Part shown: positions 62,401-64,000 of the stretch, one piece after another | Position numbering within the stretch: the first letter of the stretch is position 1 | Layout: every line of letters begins with the position of its first letter | Assembly: GCA_944472135.2 (NCBI GenBank) | Contig: OX235262.1 | Location: forward strand, 87,580,903 to 87,644,902 | Direction: 5' to 3' | Length of the DNA: 64,000 bases | From: Trichobilharzia regenti | Lineage: Eukaryota > Platyhelminthes > Trematoda > Strigeidida > Schistosomatidae | Notes under the pieces: model-generated | The model's database searches: none | The model's input: the letters and a program-made list of their open reading frames with translations, nothing else | Told to the model about the DNA's origin: nothing | Translations under genes and position numbers: made by a program

Positions 62401-63000
62401 ATCATTATTTTCAAATATTATGATTAGTTGGATGTAAACTGTAAGTAGGAAATTAACGATGATTATATGTAATACATGTAAACAACTTGGAAAGGTCAAA
62501 TTACCTGTACTACGGTATGTATATAATGAATAATTAATACAGAGACTACTAATATGAACTCATTACAAGTGTAGATAGAAGATGGGTAATTTTACCATAA
62601 AATATATATTAAAAAATTATTCTTCGTTAATATTCGGCTTTCTAATTCAAAATAGATCATCGATATTGTGCTGTTTCTTTTTTTTTTAATTTAAATCCAG
62701 TGTGGCTTCGTCGTGCTCAAAATGGGTGCATTGAACCTGTGGCGGATGTCTTTTCTTTAAGTTCAAACATGTCTCTTTCCGAAAAAGAAAATAAAAGCCC
62801 ATTGGAATCATCACCAGTCAAGTTAGCAGGATTAAAGAGAGCACAGTCAACTTATGGGAAGCAAATATTAGTGCCGACAAATATTCAAGAACGTTTGAAA
62901 AATTTGACTAATGATGCCATAAGTCATCAAAATGGACTTCACGAAACTTCAAAACGCCCTTGTTTTGGACTCGAAAAATCTCCTGTGGATGATACCTCGG
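47460..63000 (+). CDS. EXO1: Exonuclease 1 (EXO1), 3' end beyond the window
   Basis: 5'-3' exonuclease and flap nuclease of the FEN1/XPG family, acting in mismatch repair and DNA end resection. Exons: 47460-47620, 47655-47774, 47808-47931, 48990-49127, 49829-50011, 52549-52919, 54393-54496, 62701-63000, in all about 500 codons. Motifs: start [22 protein letters not shown] (metal-binding Asp30), [54 protein letters not shown] with the helix-two-turn-helix after it, and VVFDV. Introns 1-2 are 34 and 33 nt; the others are 0.7-8.2 kb. The exon 7 donor (G|GTTGTT) was chosen to keep frame into exon 8 and is weak. Exon 8 is a low-complexity region ([14 protein letters not shown]). The C-terminal MLH1/MSH2-binding part is not in the window. 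Confidence 0.9.
50012..50784. other. EXO1 intron 5, first part
   Basis: No gene or clear repeat. The rest of the intron holds the RTE copy at 50785-51995. Confidence 0.4.
50785..51995 (+). pseudogene. RTE-clade LINE copy in EXO1 intron 5
   Basis: Plus strand, same family as 12600-23720. RT blocks [13 protein letters not shown], [23 protein letters not shown] and [15 protein letters not shown] appear first. A deletion of about 290 bp removes the YADD-like region, and the sequence resumes at [17 protein letters not shown] near 51120. Many 1-2 bp deletions break the frame. The 3' part matches 22806-23700. Same orientation as EXO1. Confidence 0.8.
53105..53420 (+). repeat. Dispersed repeat (inverted relative to 59400-60406)
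   Basis: Its blocks GGTGGTGTGATACAGA, CCAACGGAATATT, GTTCAATACTGC, AACCAAAATCACNCGCTCAG and TTTCNTGTCTNGCCTTCT recur on the minus strand of 59430-59790 and 59900-60250. The family is unknown. It lies in EXO1 intron 6. Confidence 0.6.
53831..54171. repeat. Possible solo LTR in EXO1 intron 6
   Basis: It starts TGTTGTAACAACAG and ends CTCACCACA, with two TGTGATTGGTT (CCAAT-like) repeats inside. The TG...CA ends suggest an LTR of about 340 bp. No target duplication was found. Weak assignment. Confidence 0.3.
54900..56040. other. EXO1 intron 7, first part
   Basis: No gene seen. 55665-55770 is the partner of the dispersed repeat at 33240-33350. Confidence 0.4.
56047..56211 (+). repeat. tRNA-derived SINE, copy 1
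   Basis: It starts GTGCGTCGGTGGCACAGCGG (A-box) and loses part of the B-box region, then ACACCTGATATC, GGTCGGCC, CATGCTGAAAATTCC, and ends in CAAGCTATAATAAAAAAA. Related copies at 61887 and 63348. Confidence 0.7.
56415..56965 (+). repeat. GC-richer dispersed repeat, copy 1
   Basis: Clearly richer in G and C than its surroundings. Its last 165 bp (GTGCTTTTAGTCTAATCGCT, ACAACCTTCCTGGCATAGTA, AGCTCGACCACCACT, AGGTAGCAGCTATCGG) recur at 58860-59015 in the same orientation. It may be the 5' region of a non-LTR element. Family not proven. Confidence 0.5.
58655..59015 (+). repeat. GC-richer dispersed repeat, copy 2
   Basis: Partner of 56415-56965 over its last 160 bp (ACTGCTTTTAGTTTAACCGC, ACAACCTTCCTGACATAGTA, GCCCGACCACCACGACAAGG). 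The first 200 bp are not obviously shared. Confidence 0.5.
59489..60406 (+). repeat. 459-bp tandem duplication
   Basis: 59489-59947 and 59948-60406 are nearly identical; the clearest difference is GGGTTATCAACCG versus GGGTGATCTAACCG. The unit contains the repeat found inverted at 53105-53420. The break point lies at CACAAATA/TCC. A recent duplication. Confidence 0.8.
60407..61886. other. EXO1 intron 7, AT-rich part
   Basis: No gene of known type. It contains a short (TA)n-rich tract near 60958-60982. Confidence 0.4.
61887..62085 (+). repeat. tRNA-derived SINE, copy 2
   Basis: GTGCGTCGGTGGCACAGTGG (A-box), GAGGTTCAATCCCC (B-box) about 40 nt later, then the same body as copy 1 and an A-rich tail (AAAATAAAATAAAAATAAA). 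The head resembles a tRNA with a decayed anticodon arm. Confidence 0.75.
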
Positions 63001-64000
63001 GTAGGTCTTAGCTTAATCTCTCACTAGACAGTCAAATCGATCTCTTAGGGAAGTAGGTATGCTCTAGAAAATGCTTTATTATTACTACACAGCAGATAAG
63101 AATGCACACATTCAAAAAGTCTCAGTGATTTTCTTTGAGTTCATTTCCTTATATCACAGTTTATATTAAATATGACTCATTTTAGAAACTCAACATCTTG
63201 AAAATGTACTTCAATATTGTCTCATTAAAATTAATATTGTTTTGTAATTCAAGTGATCCACATACAAACTTAAAGTATGTTGTAACCACTTCGATTTTCA
63301 TGCCATTCAGTTACATTCACTAATGGAAGGTTCAAATCTTTCATACAATGCGTCGGTGGCTCAGTGGTAGAATACTCATCAACCATTCACATGGTCCACG
63401 GTCCCGTCCCTGGCCAACTCATCCCTATACCTCGCTAAGCTGGTAGTAAGTCATTCAGAGGGGGAAGGTTGGGTGGGTGTGAGGCTATAAACTTCACCTC
63501 GTAAAAAAATTAAACACCACTGCTATTGAAACTTCAAAGTTGCAGCTTGAAGCCTTATGTTCCATCCGGAACGCAAATAGAATAAAAAATAAATGGTAAT
63601 AATAACCTTTCATACTATGCTTTCAGTCTAGATAAGGATTTGGTAGGAAGTAGGTATTGATCTTAACTTGATTTCAACCTATCGTTTACTACATGTGTCT
63701 ACAGTACTGGTGTCTGAAGTACCTACGTAGTCTTTTGTACGAATATCTATCCCTTACCTTTTAATTATTAACATCACTCAATAAGTCTTTAAATTAATGA
63801 GTATGATTAAAGCAGGAGAGTCTCTATATGCATATTTTACAAAGTATTTACAAGAACTGACATGTTTTTCTTTTTGCCTAGACAAGTAGACTATAAATGT
63901 AAGTATTTCGAAGTTTACTTGCTGACCTTCTTTGATTTCAGTGTGTGACGAATTCACTTAGCAGTTATTTAACGACAAACACTGGCTTTGTCACACCTTT
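63001..64000. other. EXO1 intron 8 and window end
   Basis: Intron sequence after the exon 8 donor (GTAGGT). It contains the SINE at 63348. No further EXO1 exon was recognised before the window end. Confidence 0.45.
63348..63592 (+). repeat. tRNA-derived SINE, copy 3 (different body)
   Basis: ATGCGTCGGTGGCTCAGTGG head as in the other copies, but the body (CCAACTCATCCCTATACCTC, GGGGGAAGGTTGGGTGGGTG, CAGCTTGAAGCC) is unrelated. It ends AATAAAAAATAAA. The same tRNA-like head is joined to another tail. Confidence 0.65.

Noticed and set aside
62241..62560. A further EXO1 exon in the last part of intron 7
   Set aside because: No frame with EXO1-like sequence or good splice sites was found between 54497 and 62700.

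Overview
The window looks like nuclear DNA of a trematode flatworm, most probably a blood fluke (Schistosoma). It is AT-rich. Two conserved eukaryotic genes have the schistosome intron pattern, with 33-38 nt introns at the 5' end and kilobase introns further on. The repeats are those of schistosomes: BEL/Pao and CsRn1/Boudicca-like LTR retrotransposons, an RTE-clade (SR2-like) LINE, CR1-like LINE pieces, a Mutator-like transposon, a Merlin remnant and Sm-alpha-like SINE units with hammerhead ribozymes. Species was not determined. No database search was possible, so family names rest on recognisable protein motifs.

Layout. 1-314: dead Merlin transposase tail. 664-3885: BEL element A (+) with a 5-bp target-site duplication. 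5979-6527: CR1-like LINE tail (-). 6960-10699: BEL element B (-), carrying an intact 645-codon gag-derived ORF. 10700-12592: BEL fragment C (+). 12600-14015 and 22796-23720: one RTE LINE cut in two by a tandem pair of Mutator-like elements (14016-19059 and 19069-22590) that share a 9-bp target duplication, followed by a probable solo LTR. 24715-37475 (-): PSMC2/Rpt1, a 26S proteasome ATPase, in 8 exons; its 7.4-kb last intron holds a CR1-like LINE pseudogene and a tandem array of about 400-bp SINE units with hammerhead ribozymes. 37665-42971: BEL fragment F (+), starting about 190 bp upstream of the PSMC2 start codon and interrupted by a Ty3/gypsy element (38529-41946) with complete LTRs and an in-frame pol deletion. 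42972-44329: BEL fragment D (-). 44331-46750: LINE and gypsy debris. 47460-63000 and beyond (+): EXO1, a 5'-3' exonuclease of DNA repair, eight exons visible, 3' end outside the window. Its introns hold an RTE LINE copy, tRNA-derived SINEs, a 459-bp tandem duplication and other repeats.

Only PSMC2 and EXO1 are host genes. The rest is a densely nested transposon landscape. The best candidates for new biology are: a structured RNA motif with a compensatory base-pair change, repeated two or three times in each BEL 3' region; hammerhead ribozymes with palindromic helix III next to a tRNA-like pol III head in tandem and inverted units; two Mutator-like elements sharing one target duplication; and families of internally deleted LTR elements that keep long open frames. 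PSMC2 as given carries a one-base deletion in exon 7 that looks like a sequence error but should be checked.
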